From: a virus
Reading direction: 5' to 3' (one strand)
IMG/VR virus record: IMGVR_UViG_3300050192_000220
Location: 1 to 46,194 of that record
DNA: 46,194 nucleotides
The notes below the pieces were generated by a model. The model worked only from the letters and a program-made list of their open reading frames with translations, searched no databases and had not been told where the DNA came from. The first letter of the stretch is position 1, and every line of letters starts with the position of its first letter. A program made the translations under genes and the position numbers. Below are positions 1 through 7,151 of this stretch, piece by piece.

Positions 1-14
1 CTCAGGTGGCGGCA

Positions 15-389
15 TCATGGTTGCTCAGGCCCCCACTTTGCCGGCCGCGGAAGGTATTCGAGTACCAGCTCGCCGAAGGACTGGTAGCCCAAGGCCATTA
101 CGGCATAGGCTCTGAACTTCGCGCCGTCTTCCGAAATCTGAATGACATCGCCGACCGACATCGACGGGCCGTAGTAGTCCGTACCTCGACCTGTGCCATT
201 GAACGTGGCGAACAGACTGTCACAGACCATCTCATCGGTGACGTCTTCCGGCATGTTGACTGCGTCGTAGTGGTGTTCAAAGGCGAGAGTCAACTCATCG
301 CCGAGCCTGAACCCACGCATCAGGCCGGCCAGGTGACCGTCCTCAAGCTGGGAGTTGTGGAGATAGCGGTAATAAAGGGGATGGGGCAT
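15..389 (-). CDS. hypothetical protein, 124 aa
   Basis: No family recognised. It is a soluble, mildly acidic 124-residue protein with no signal peptide, membrane segment or Cys cluster. It starts two bases after the end of the upstream gene in the same leftward operon. Its stop overlaps a further ATG in a TGATG arrangement at positions 13-15, so another leftward gene probably begins there and leaves the window after five codons. The Shine-Dalgarno (AAGGA) lies about 13 bases from the ATG, so translation may depend on coupling. Confidence 0.75.
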   Translation of the reverse strand: MPHPLYYRYLHNSQLEDGHLAGLMRGFRLGDELTLAFEHHYDAVNMPEDVTDEMVCDSLFATFNGTGRGTDYYGPSMSVGDVIQISEDGAKFRAYAVMALGYQSFGELVLEYLPRPAKWGPEQP

Positions 390-391
390 GG

Positions 392-592
392 CTAGGCAGC
401 GATCCTTTCAGCGGATGGCAGGAGAACCTGCAGGTCCTCAATGGCAACGAGGGAAGACGCTGGCTCGTAGTCCATCATCGCGTGAGTTGCTTTGCCATCG
501 GTGTAGATCAGTTCGGTGATGGCGCCGGTTCGGGGATGGTCATAGCCGCTGTAGCATTTGACCCGGTCACCGACTGCGATTGGTTTGCTCAT
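392..592 (-). CDS. small hypothetical protein, 66 aa
   Basis: A 66-residue protein whose N-terminus (VGDRVKCYSG...PRTGAITEL) resembles a short KOW/SH3-like beta-barrel segment of the kind that binds nucleic acid or peptides. That comparison is by eye and weak. A strong AAGGAG stands four bases before the ATG. The start lies inside the end of the preceding gene (26-bp overlap), which fits an operon. Confidence 0.75.
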   Translation of the reverse strand: MSKPIAVGDRVKCYSGYDHPRTGAITELIYTDGKATHAMMDYEPASSLVAIEDLQVLLPSAERIAA

Positions 593-854
593 AGAACTCC
601 TTGGAGCTAATGCTGTTGGAGGTTTTGAGAAGCTCCAGATACTCCAGAGCTTCCTCGTTGGTGAAGCAGGTCTTCAGGTGAATCAGAGCCTGACGGTAAG
701 GCATCAGAGTTCCGTCGATACGGAACGCCCATCCTTCGGAGGTAGTGTGTACTGCACAATCGTCCACGGCGCCCTCCTTGGGCTTGAACTTGAGCGGAGC
801 AATGCTCGACGCTCGAAACTTGGGCGGCATCAACACTCGATTCCTCTCCGCCAT
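567..854 (-). CDS. hypothetical protein, 95 aa
   Basis: Unrecognised, slightly basic protein without membrane segments. Its start is uncertain. The only good Shine-Dalgarno (AAGGAG) lies about 18 bases before this ATG, and an inverted repeat (CCAGC/GCTGG) between them could fold and shorten the distance. An in-frame CTG six bases after the AAGGAG, or the ATG at residue 9, are alternatives. The 3' end overlaps the next gene by 26 bp. Confidence 0.65.
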   Translation of the reverse strand: MAERNRVLMPPKFRASSIAPLKFKPKEGAVDDCAVHTTSEGWAFRIDGTLMPYRQALIHLKTCFTNEEALEYLELLKTSNSISSKEFYEQTNRSR

Positions 855-858
855 CCGG

Positions 859-948
859 CTAGCCAGCGCTGGCTCCTTGATGGGTTCGGAATTCCGCGTA
901 TGCAGCCGCGTAGCTGCTGATCAGGCTCAGGTCAGTCCAGGCAACCAT
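859..948 (-). CDS. possible 29-aa small protein
   Basis: A 30-codon reading frame starting ATG GTT GCC TGG, preceded by GGGGAT about seven bases upstream and ending just before the next gene. Its codons continue the operon direction and it would fill an otherwise empty stretch. The product is short and slightly amphipathic (MVAWTDLSLISSYAAAY...). Nothing beyond position and the weak ribosome site supports it. Confidence 0.3.
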   Translation of the reverse strand: MVAWTDLSLISSYAAAYAEFRTHQGASAG

Positions 949-1074
949 CGTTTGATCCCCACAAGAACCGGCTGAACGTCCGGGTTGATGAGGCGTGGTG
1001 TGCTGGGCATCAGTTGCCTGTATCTGAGGAAGCAAAGTCCTCTTGCAGGGTGAACGGGTTGTGACATTCGTTGG

Positions 1075-1119
1075 TCACGCGGCCTTCCGCCGCGCGATAC
1101 GATTTGGTGAAAGAGCCAT
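1075..1119 (-). CDS. possible 14-codon leader peptide
   Basis: A minimal reading frame (MALSPNRIARRKAA) directly preceded by the strong site AGGAGG at good spacing. The peptide resembles an internal stretch of the product of the 6513-6731 gene (MALSPTAITRRVA), which could be chance or a shared element. It may be a real tiny gene, a leader peptide, or a remnant. The rest of the 949-1147 interval shows no convincing gene. Confidence 0.25.
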   Translation of the reverse strand: MALSPNRIARRKAA

Positions 1120-1147
1120 AGGGAACCTCCTACGGAACCCGGCGCGG

Positions 1148-1546
1148 CTAGAACAGCGGAGCTTCACCGATCAACAGATCGATATCGGCATTGCTGAGAA
1201 TGGCAGGATTGTCAACAGGATCCAGCTTGCCAGCAAGGACGTCCTCAGGAACAAGCAGAGGACAATCAATCCCGTAACTCGCAAAGATCTTCGTGACTTT
1301 GGCGTTGAGCTGCTGAATCAGAGACCTCAGGTACTGATGGGCACCGTACTGGCCCATACCCTGGGCGATCAGGTAGTCGATGGCAATGCCTTCTTCCATG
1401 CGCTGCCCGTCGATCAGGTAGTGGTGCAGATCGTCCGAGAAGTCGGCACGATCGGGAGTATTGCCGAGGTGCCTCCATGCCAGTGCTTGGCTGTTGGGCA
1501 TCTCCGGCGGTAAAGGACGAGCGAAGCTTGCGATGGAGCTGGACAT
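1148..1546 (-). CDS. hypothetical protein, 132 aa
   Basis: Unrecognised 132-residue soluble protein. AAGGAGGGCATC precedes the ATG with ideal spacing, which fixes the start. It has an acidic, mainly helical-looking middle and no Cys motif or membrane segment. It belongs to the leftward operon of short genes downstream of the RNA polymerase candidate, an arrangement typical of phage host-takeover genes. That role is only a positional inference. Confidence 0.75.
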   Translation of the reverse strand: MSSSIASFARPLPPEMPNSQALAWRHLGNTPDRADFSDDLHHYLIDGQRMEEGIAIDYLIAQGMGQYGAHQYLRSLIQQLNAKVTKIFASYGIDCPLLVPEDVLAGKLDPVDNPAILSNADIDLLIGEAPLF

Positions 1547-1594
1547 GATGCCCTCCTTGGGGGCAACTACGGGGTCATTTCTGAATCCGGCGGG

Positions 1595-1822
1595 CTAATT
1601 GCAGTAGCTCTTAGGTACACACACCTGAGCCCATCGTTTGAGAACGTGAGGAGCTACATCGACACCCTTACGGATAATCGACACGCTCAGACTGCATCCC
1701 AGTGCCACAGCCTGTTCCCGAATGGCTTCATAGCCCTCAGCAAGACGAGCTGCATACATAGCTGGCAGATGGAGATCGTCAGGTTCCTCCTGAATGTCGA
1801 TGATGATGCCTCTGATCTTCAC
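1595..1822 (-). CDS. small hypothetical protein, 75 aa
   Basis: Unrecognised 75-residue protein (MKIRGIIIDIQEEPDDLHL...). Its ATG overlaps the stop of the upstream gene (ATGA), so translation is probably coupled. No motif, signal peptide or membrane segment is visible. Confidence 0.7.
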   Translation of the reverse strand: MKIRGIIIDIQEEPDDLHLPAMYAARLAEGYEAIREQAVALGCSLSVSIIRKGVDVAPHVLKRWAQVCVPKSYCN

Positions 1823-1989
1823 TGGGTCTGCTCCAGCCGGTTGAGGAACTCGACGATGGCTGCTTCAGGGACAGACACCTCGACGAAGTCACCTTCATGG
1901 CGGGAGTCTGCTCGATACACTTGGAACACGATGGCTTCCTCTTTATCGAGCAGATCAACGGTGGCGAGACGAGCGATCTTTTGAGGCAT
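1819..1989 (-). CDS. small hypothetical protein, 56 aa
   Basis: Unrecognised acidic protein beginning MPQKIARLATVDLL. This start is chosen over an upstream in-frame ATG because AAGGAGGGCCAT sits immediately before it. The stop overlaps the start of the following gene. An alternating hydrophobic pattern suggests a small beta-strand-rich fold. Confidence 0.75.
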   Translation of the reverse strand: MPQKIARLATVDLLDKEEAIVFQVYRADSRHEGDFVEVSVPEAAIVEFLNRLEQTQ

Positions 1990-2074
1990 ATGGCCCTCCT
2001 TGGTGGGCACAAACGAGCGTGAATCGTTCTGATACGGTCATTTGACTAGGTGACTTTCCCTCGCCGAAACAAAT

Positions 2075-2536
2075 TCACATCTCCCGCGCCCGCGCGAGTT
2101 CCTCCGGGCCCATATTGCACATCTGGAGTTCCCTTGCCCGCGGCCGCGCAAGCATCTCCGCTACCTCTTGCTCGGTCATACCAGCCAAGATCCGCAGCTC
2201 GATGTCCTCGTAGTTGACGGTCATGTAGGCAGGCATCGACTTGCCCAGACCAGGGGACGTATATCCCTCCATTCCTGGCATAGGTGGCCCAGCTGCCCCA
2301 GTTGCCACCGGCCCACGGTTCCCGGATACCCAGTCCTCGGGCCGGCTGAGAGATACGGCATGGCTCAACAGCGCTGCCTGAGCTGCCTGATGGGCTGTCT
2401 CTTGCCGAATGAGCAGCACCCACTTGCGCAGGGCACTCTCTGCCAGTAGAAGCAGCCAGGCCAGCAGCAAGCTCACACCCAACAGCCAAGCCAGCGCGTA
2501 CACGTCCGGTCTTACCTGAACCAGAATCTCGTGCAT
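2075..2536 (-). CDS. single-pass membrane protein, 153 aa
   Basis: The start (MHEILVQVRPDVYALAW) is set by AAAGAG about six bases upstream. A strongly hydrophobic segment near residues 13-32 is followed by a basic residue cluster, predicting one transmembrane helix with a C-terminal soluble domain. The soluble part ends with a helical stretch containing NYEDIELRILA, which resembles motif A of family A DNA polymerases. The protein is far too short to be a polymerase and no other polymerase motif is present. Function unknown; a membrane-associated early protein is possible. Confidence 0.7.
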   Translation of the reverse strand: MHEILVQVRPDVYALAWLLGVSLLLAWLLLLAESALRKWVLLIRQETAHQAAQAALLSHAVSLSRPEDWVSGNRGPVATGAAGPPMPGMEGYTSPGLGKSMPAYMTVNYEDIELRILAGMTEQEVAEMLARPRARELQMCNMGPEELARAREM

Positions 2537-2584
2537 GTCAGACTCTTTCTGAAATCGGGCTAAGTACGGTTGAATGTGGGTGAG

Positions 2585-2619
2585 CAGCCAGCACACGGGG
2601 AGAAACCGCATGCTGGCTG
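2585..2619 (-). other. intergenic hairpin
   Basis: Nine-base arms at 2585-2593 and 2611-2619 pair perfectly, with a further three-base pair inside the loop. It lies between two leftward genes and has no U-rich tail. It may act as an attenuator or mRNA-stability element rather than a classical terminator. Confidence 0.5.
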
Positions 2620-2656
2620 GCAAGCACAGCCTTGAGCTGCCAAACTCTGTGGAGCT

Positions 2657-3043
2657 CTATGCCGCTTTCTGCTGGGCTGCAACCACATAGGCCTGCACGC
2701 CGGCAATGCTGCGCGGATCGAAGGTCTTGGCCTGCTTGGCCGGCTTGACCTTCACCGGGCTAAGCAGCAGGGCCAGCGCATTAGGATCGACCTTGGTCTC
2801 CACCGGCACGATGCCCATCAGCTTGTAGGTGGGGTGAGCAGCGAAGAAGGCCACCGAGACCCGGCTCTGGTTGTTGCCGCGGACGATCACGGACTGTTTC
2901 TTCAGCCCACCCTTGATGCTCTTGATGATCTTCTTGCCGGAGCTTCCAGAAGTGGTCTGCACGTTGCGGTTGGGGTAATGGCTGTCGTTGGTGTCGACGT
3001 ACGTAATCTCGAAGGCCGATGGCTTGTTGTTCGGGTTCTTCAT
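2657..3043 (-). CDS. basic hypothetical protein, 128 aa
   Basis: The start is taken at MKNPNNKPSAFEIT because GGAG lies six bases upstream; an in-frame ATG four codons earlier overlaps that site. The product is Lys-rich (KKIIKSIKGGLKKQ near the middle) and might contact nucleic acid. No family is recognised. It is the first gene after the polymerase candidate, separated from it by a 361-base gene-free stretch. Confidence 0.7.
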   Translation of the reverse strand: MKNPNNKPSAFEITYVDTNDSHYPNRNVQTTSGSSGKKIIKSIKGGLKKQSVIVRGNNQSRVSVAFFAAHPTYKLMGIVPVETKVDPNALALLLSPVKVKPAKQAKTFDPRSIAGVQAYVVAAQQKAA

Positions 3044-3404
3044 GCGGGGCTCCATATGTTGGTGTAAGTACACAGGCTCGCCGTGTCCTCTGGTATCAGG
3101 TGTTGCCCTGAGAACCATGACCACGAACCCTGTACCTCGCCCTTCCGCTTTACCAGCTCAGAAGGCGCCACCATAGGCAGCTCCCAGAGGGCTTCTGGAA
3201 GCGGCGACACAGCAGTTGCTAGTCCTCGACCACCTAAGAGACGCCTGGGCGACTTCACAGGCCCCTCAGGGGCAGTTCTGGGCTATCCGGTGGATCTAGC
3301 GGAGGTGTTCCACTAGGCCGGAGTGTCAGAACAGGCATGCGGAGGCACACGTGTGCTGACACCCCGGTCTACTGGGGTGGAAGGGTTCAAACCTTCAGTT
3401 CTGG
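3044..3404. other. gene-free interval with structured 3' part
   Basis: No coding frame with a ribosome site fits this stretch. The part from about 3323 onward carries three consecutive hairpins inside an outer stem and is described separately as a tRNA-like structure. The remainder (3044-3320) shows no promoter, repeat or RNA gene I can support. Confidence 0.5.
3326..3404 (+). other. tRNA-like cloverleaf of hairpins
   Basis: An outer stem 3326-3332/3398-3404 encloses three elements. The first is GCACACGTGTGC (3345-3356). The second is a CACCCC/GGGGTG hairpin (3360-3365/3374-3379) with an 8-base loop containing TCTAC. The third is a GAAGG/CCTTC hairpin (3380-3384/3392-3396) with loop GTTCAAA. 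The last looks like a T-arm but is out of register by one base, the D-like arm is unusual, and CCA is absent. It could be a degenerate or decoy tRNA, or a structured terminator region for the leftward polymerase gene that ends at 3405. Not a confident tRNA call. Confidence 0.3.
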
Positions 3405-6263
3405 TTAGTTGATGCCAACGAAGTCGTAATCCAGCTCAAACGGATTGTCGAACTCCTCGTTGACGATGGAACGCGACTCACGGAGCTCAGCTGCGGGCTC
3501 CATGATCGTGATCATGCCGTCGGTCATTGGGTAATTCCCGTTCTCGACGTCGACCGCGGTGCGTGTGGTTCCCAGCAGGGTCCCATCGTCTTTCTTGATG
3601 ACGACGCCTGACAGGATGCTCACTTCGAAGTGGCCACGGCTGAAGTTGCGGCTCCAGCGATCGAACATCACCGGGACATAGAGTCCCGTGAGTCCGGCTG
3701 CTTCGAGTGCCTTGATGTAGTGACTGCCGATGGTGTTGGTCCATAGCAACCCGTCCGGGTAGTTGCGGAACTTGCCATCCTCGCCACGCTCAGCCTGGGA
3801 CTTGCGTCCCTTGTAGGTGAGGCGAGCGTGCTCGACAGCGATCTGCATCATCAGGTCATCATCTCCCCACTGCTTGAAGCTGGGATTGACGACCTGCTCT
3901 ACTGCGCTCTTGTACTTGCTCTCGAGCGTTCCGGTGCCCTGGAACGCATCGCGCCATTCCGAGCGCAGCATGATCGCTTCTTCCCGTGCAGCCTGATCCC
4001 GAGGGAACGCGATGGACAGCGATTCCGGGATCGAGTCGACGTTGAGCCACTGCTCTTCAGCAAGGGCTTCCTGAAGCTGATCGGTTTCGTGCTTGATCCG
4101 AGCCAGCGTGTCGCACACCAGGGATGGCAGCACGATGTAGTTGTTCTCTTCGAGCACCTTGGGGGCGACCCGAACGAACCCACGCTTGTTCTTGATCATG
4201 CACATGGCCGGAATGACGTTGTCCTCATTCCGTACGTCGTTGACGAGCTTGAGCAGCTCCGCCACAGCTACCACATCTCCCGTGCCCATCTTCACCATGT
4301 CGATGAAGTCATCGAGATGGGATCCGACGGCGCGCAGGATGTGGTCCTTGCGGTTGCGTAGCTTGTCATAGCGCTGCTTGAGGTCGTTCTTCTGACCCTT
4401 GGCATTGCCAGGTTCCGCATCCGGGATCATGTCGGCCAACACGCAGAGCATGTTTTCCTTATGGTCCCCAGACAGCAGTGCGTCCTTGATCAAAGCATTG
4501 ACCAGGACGCCGATGGTCAGACTGTGCTCCTTGGCAGCCGCGACTGCCTCGAAGAAGTCCGTCATCGACCAACAACGCGGATAGCTGGGGCCGCGACGGT
4601 ACTTGTTGACCGTTTCGACCACCTTGCTCTCCGTTGCTTCCGGCAACGCGGTGATGGGATAGACACGATTGTTTGCGATCGTCTCCACCCACGCCAGGTC
4701 GTCGGTTGCTGTGACCGCATCGTCCATATCGGCCGTGCCCATCGTGTTCAGCTGCGGATGCGCAGACGGACCACAGATGATGCGGTTGCGTCCACGGTAC
4801 GCCCGGAAGCGGCGATCGTGCACGTTGGTGGTGGTGAGTGCTTCCATGGGATTGCCCGATGGCGAACGCCACATGACAATCTGACCCATGTTCAGGTCCA
4901 TGCCGACCACGCAGTCTTCGGGAATGCTGCTCAGCCGATAGTCGACTGAACCGTCTTCCAGGAAGCAGTTGAGGTCTGGCATCAGGTGGAAGCGTGCACC
5001 GGAAGACATCATCGGGATACGGCCCTTGGTGGCGTCGAGCACGTGAGTCAGCAGGTGACGGCATACACGGCGGAACAGTCCTGCGTTCATGCCAGGCGTT
5101 GCCGCGACCGGTACCCCTTTGCTCAAAGCATCGAGCAACACCCAAGCGTCCCGTCCGCCCGTCTGTTCATTGCTGAGCAGTTCGGCGAATGGTGCCAGGG
5201 TGGTGAGGAACAGGTGACGCAGCTTCGCTTCGTCGTGAATGCACTCCACGACGGTCTGGATGAACAGAATGGCCTTGTCAACTGCCAGGTCATTCTTGTG
5301 GTAGCCGAAGTTGATCATGGACTGGATGTCCGTGTAGGCATCCGGCTTGGAGCTGTCCACCTCGCCCAGGCTGCCCAGGAAGAAGTCCTTGAAGTGGACC
5401 TGCTTCTTGGGGCCATAGAGGATGATCCCGAACTTCGGGCTGTTGACTACGTGGAAGAACCCCTTGCCCAACCCGAGGTAGGACAGAGCGGTTCCCATGA
5501 AGGCGTCGCCGATGCGAGCGTTGGCCATCTTCTTGATGCCGTATGCCTTGCCAATGCTCTGGCAGAGCGTGACATCGATCAGGTGAACACCGTCCGCAAG
5601 CGCGACGTTGTACTTCCGTCCCTGGTCATCTGACCCAAGCGCTGCTGAATCAAGATCGACGTGGAGCATCTGGAAGTAGATGTCCTGGTCGAGAATGATT
5701 TCCAGCACCTGGCCATTCTTGTAATGGCAGGGACCGGCAATGATCTTGCCGGATACGGACCACTCGTGGTGAGCGCGGATGCGACGGAAGTACTTGCGCA
5801 CTTTCGGCTTGTCCGCGATCTTGTTGATGATCAGGTCCAACCCCAGATCCTTCAGACTCTGGATTGGGCCATCAGCACGTACCAGGATGGCTACGCCGTC
5901 GTCGTCCCAGTCCCCAAAGATCACGCGATACGTGACGCCTTGGATGCGGAGACCTTCCTTGCCAATCCGGTCGAACCAAGCACAGTTGTGCTCGAGCTCT
6001 TCCTCGGAATCGCCAGGCATGACCGACAGTTCGACGTACTTCTCCCCTGCGGGCATCGTGTCGTCGAACATGTTGGACGTCTCCCACAGCGTGTGGAACA
6101 TCGTGGTCGCATCGAACCGGAGGTGGACTTCCGGTGCGAACGGCACGCGTACACGCAGCTTGGGACGGGCTTCCCCACGCATTTCAGCAACGGTGGGGAC
6201 TTCCTTGACAACGTGAAGCATCTTCTTGAAACAGCGCGCGATCTGAACGATACGGTTTGCCAT
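3405..6263 (-). CDS. putative single-chain two-barrel RNA polymerase
   Basis: A 952-residue protein; start MANRIVQ is fixed by AAGGAGAGGTC just before the ATG. The pattern fits two double-psi-barrel RNA polymerases (eukaryotic RdRP/QDE-1, phage YonO and crAss-like phage enzymes). Around residues 223-269 there is ADGV..., then an Arg-rich stretch and GLGKGFFHVV, like the DG...KG of barrel 1, with Lys267. Around residues 462-515 there is IVMWRSPSGNP, a hydrophobic IICGPSAHP segment and GTADMDDA, like the RxP...DxDGD of barrel 2 (Asp512, 514, 515). The gap of about 245 residues between the two sites suits the family. The catalytic loop reads DMDDA rather than DxDGD, which is unusual and may affect metal binding. 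It would transcribe phage genes in the host cytoplasm. The assignment is motif-based inference. Confidence 0.6.
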   Translation of the reverse strand: MANRIVQIARCFKKMLHVVKEVPTVAEMRGEARPKLRVRVPFAPEVHLRFDATTMFHTLWETSNMFDDTMPAGEKYVELSVMPGDSEEELEHNCAWFDRIGKEGLRIQGVTYRVIFGDWDDDGVAILVRADGPIQSLKDLGLDLIINKIADKPKVRKYFRRIRAHHEWSVSGKIIAGPCHYKNGQVLEIILDQDIYFQMLHVDLDSAALGSDDQGRKYNVALADGVHLIDVTLCQSIGKAYGIKKMANARIGDAFMGTALSYLGLGKGFFHVVNSPKFGIILYGPKKQVHFKDFFLGSLGEVDSSKPDAYTDIQSMINFGYHKNDLAVDKAILFIQTVVECIHDEAKLRHLFLTTLAPFAELLSNEQTGGRDAWVLLDALSKGVPVAATPGMNAGLFRRVCRHLLTHVLDATKGRIPMMSSGARFHLMPDLNCFLEDGSVDYRLSSIPEDCVVGMDLNMGQIVMWRSPSGNPMEALTTTNVHDRRFRAYRGRNRIICGPSAHPQLNTMGTADMDDAVTATDDLAWVETIANNRVYPITALPEATESKVVETVNKYRRGPSYPRCWSMTDFFEAVAAAKEHSLTIGVLVNALIKDALLSGDHKENMLCVLADMIPDAEPGNAKGQKNDLKQRYDKLRNRKDHILRAVGSHLDDFIDMVKMGTGDVVAVAELLKLVNDVRNEDNVIPAMCMIKNKRGFVRVAPKVLEENNYIVLPSLVCDTLARIKHETDQLQEALAEEQWLNVDSIPESLSIAFPRDQAAREEAIMLRSEWRDAFQGTGTLESKYKSAVEQVVNPSFKQWGDDDLMMQIAVEHARLTYKGRKSQAERGEDGKFRNYPDGLLWTNTIGSHYIKALEAAGLTGLYVPVMFDRWSRNFSRGHFEVSILSGVVIKKDDGTLLGTTRTAVDVENGNYPMTDGMITIMEPAAELRESRSIVNEEFDNPFELDYDFVGIN

Positions 6264-6292
6264 GACCTCTCCTTGATCTGGTTGACCTACGT

Positions 6293-6460
6293 TTACTTGC
6301 CGATACCGAACACGGTGAACCCGCGATACAGAGCTGCCGTGAGGCAGGGAACGACAACGAGCATGCCGACGATGTCGTAGCTGGTGAAGGTGATCTGAAG
6401 AACGTGGCATGCGATGACGATGATGGCGATGACTGCGATGAATATCTGGGTTGCGGACAT
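6293..6460 (-). CDS. small two-helix membrane protein, 55 aa
   Basis: Start MSATQIFIAVIAIIVIA follows AAGGAG with seven-base spacing. Two hydrophobic segments (about residues 5-22 and 29-47) predict two transmembrane helices and a short basic tail. It lies 29 bases upstream of the polymerase candidate in the same operon. Function unknown; a holin or superinfection-exclusion role is conceivable but unsupported. Confidence 0.75.
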   Translation of the reverse strand: MSATQIFIAVIAIIVIACHVLQITFTSYDIVGMLVVVPCLTAALYRGFTVFGIGK

Positions 6461-6512
6461 GATGAAGCTCCTTGGGCTGCTTACGGCAGCCACTCGAGGC
6501 ACAAGTGCCTGG

Positions 6513-6731
6513 TTAGCGACGATTGACTAGGGTGTCGACGTGCTTGTAAGCAACGCGACGTGTGATTGCAGTCGGGCTCAGCGCCATGGCGATCCCCGGA
6601 TGTTCATCGAGGAACTTCACGGTGTTGCCGATGTGCGTGCTGAGGAACGACTCGGTAGCATTGACCGACGCAGTGACCAGGTCACCGAACGACGGCACAC
6701 GGATGTTCATCACCTTGAGGCTGGTGTTCAT
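6513..6731 (-). CDS. hypothetical protein, 72 aa
   Basis: Unrecognised basic protein; AAGGAG precedes its ATG. Its start overlaps the stop of the first gene of the leftward operon (ATGA), so the two are likely translationally coupled. The C-terminal half is Arg/Lys-rich. Confidence 0.7.
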   Translation of the reverse strand: MNTSLKVMNIRVPSFGDLVTASVNATESFLSTHIGNTVKFLDEHPGIAMALSPTAITRRVAYKHVDTLVNRR

Positions 6732-6838
6732 GTGTTTCTCCTTGTTGTGCTGGGTAATTTGTTAGCTGCGAGGAAGCGATTGATGATCTCTGCGATGGCT
6801 GCGAGTTCCTTGCGGATCTCTGCGATTGCTTCGTCCAT
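6728..6838 (-). CDS. 36-aa helical micro-protein, first gene of leftward operon
   Basis: MDEAIAEIRKELAAIAEIINRF... has a clear heptad-like hydrophobic spacing, predicting a short amphipathic or coiled-coil helix. AGGGAG lies about ten bases before the ATG. It is the promoter-proximal gene of the leftward unit and overlaps the next gene by four bases. Confidence 0.65.
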   Translation of the reverse strand: MDEAIAEIRKELAAIAEIINRFLAANKLPSTTRRNT

Positions 6839-6883
6839 GATGTGTAATCTCCCTATTGGGCTAGGGTTTACCTGGGGTGGGCT

Positions 6884-6895
6884 CGAAACGTTTCG
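6884..6895. promoter_or_regulatory. perfect palindrome, possible operator
   Basis: CGAAACGTTTCG is a perfect 12-bp palindrome in the divergent intergenic region, between the first leftward gene and its candidate promoter. It looks like a dimeric repressor or activator site. Confidence 0.35.
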
Positions 6896-6914
6896 TGTCC
6901 ATATCAGGTAACCC

Positions 6915-6942
6915 TTATTACCCTGGTCTCTCGATCGCACAA
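6915..6942 (-). promoter_or_regulatory. candidate sigma70-like promoter for the leftward operon
   Basis: On the minus strand, TTGTGC (6937-6942) and TAATAA (6915-6920) are separated by 16 bp. They would start a transcript roughly 70 bases before the first leftward gene. The match to TTGACA/TATAAT is only moderate. It overlaps the GGTAA/TTACC inverted repeat (6907-6922), which could be an operator. Confidence 0.3.
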
Positions 6943-6958
6943 CGATTTCCCACCTCGT

Positions 6959-6970
6959 GTGTGGCCACAC
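6959..6970. promoter_or_regulatory. perfect palindrome, possible operator
   Basis: GTGTGGCCACAC is a second perfect 12-bp palindrome in the divergent region. It lies where a -35 element would fall for the rightward TATATAAAA box at 6981-6989. Confidence 0.35.
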
Positions 6971-6992
6971 GATCGCCGCATATATAAAAGTG

Positions 6993-7127
6993 ATTTCCGT
7001 CCCGCGTGAGGCGTTCAGCTTCCGCCCGTGTTCACGTTTTCATGAACAAAGCGCCGGAAGACGCCTTTCACCAACGCGATTACCGGCCCGAACGGCTCAG
7101 CGCGTGGAGTGCGGTAGGGACAGAAAT
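6993..7127. ncRNA. putative structured RNA with three-way junction
   Basis: A closing stem pairs 6993-7003 with 7117-7127 (10 of 11 positions). It encloses two arms. Arm I has stems 7004-7007/7074-7077, 7010-7014/7061-7065 and 7019-7024/7055-7060, with an apical hairpin 7029-7034/7043-7048. Arm II is closed by TACCG/CGGTA (7081-7085/7112-7116). The single closing-stem mismatch (C.A on plus) becomes a G.U pair on the minus strand, where the stem is followed by TTTTATATAT like an intrinsic terminator. On the plus strand, TATATAAAA lies just upstream like a -10 box. Strand is unresolved and the family is not recognised. No convincing gene occupies this stretch. Confidence 0.45.
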
Positions 7128-7151
7128 GTTTTCGAAATCGCGGAGAAGCAT

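Noticed and set aside
6-395. Plus-strand frame of 129 codons at the left edge
   Set aside because: It is antisense to a leftward gene that continues the operon with proper junctions, and it lacks a ribosome site.
3323-3404. Confident tRNA gene call
   Set aside because: The T-loop is out of register, the anticodon loop has eight bases, the D-arm is abnormal and one acceptor pair is mismatched. Kept only as a tRNA-like structure.
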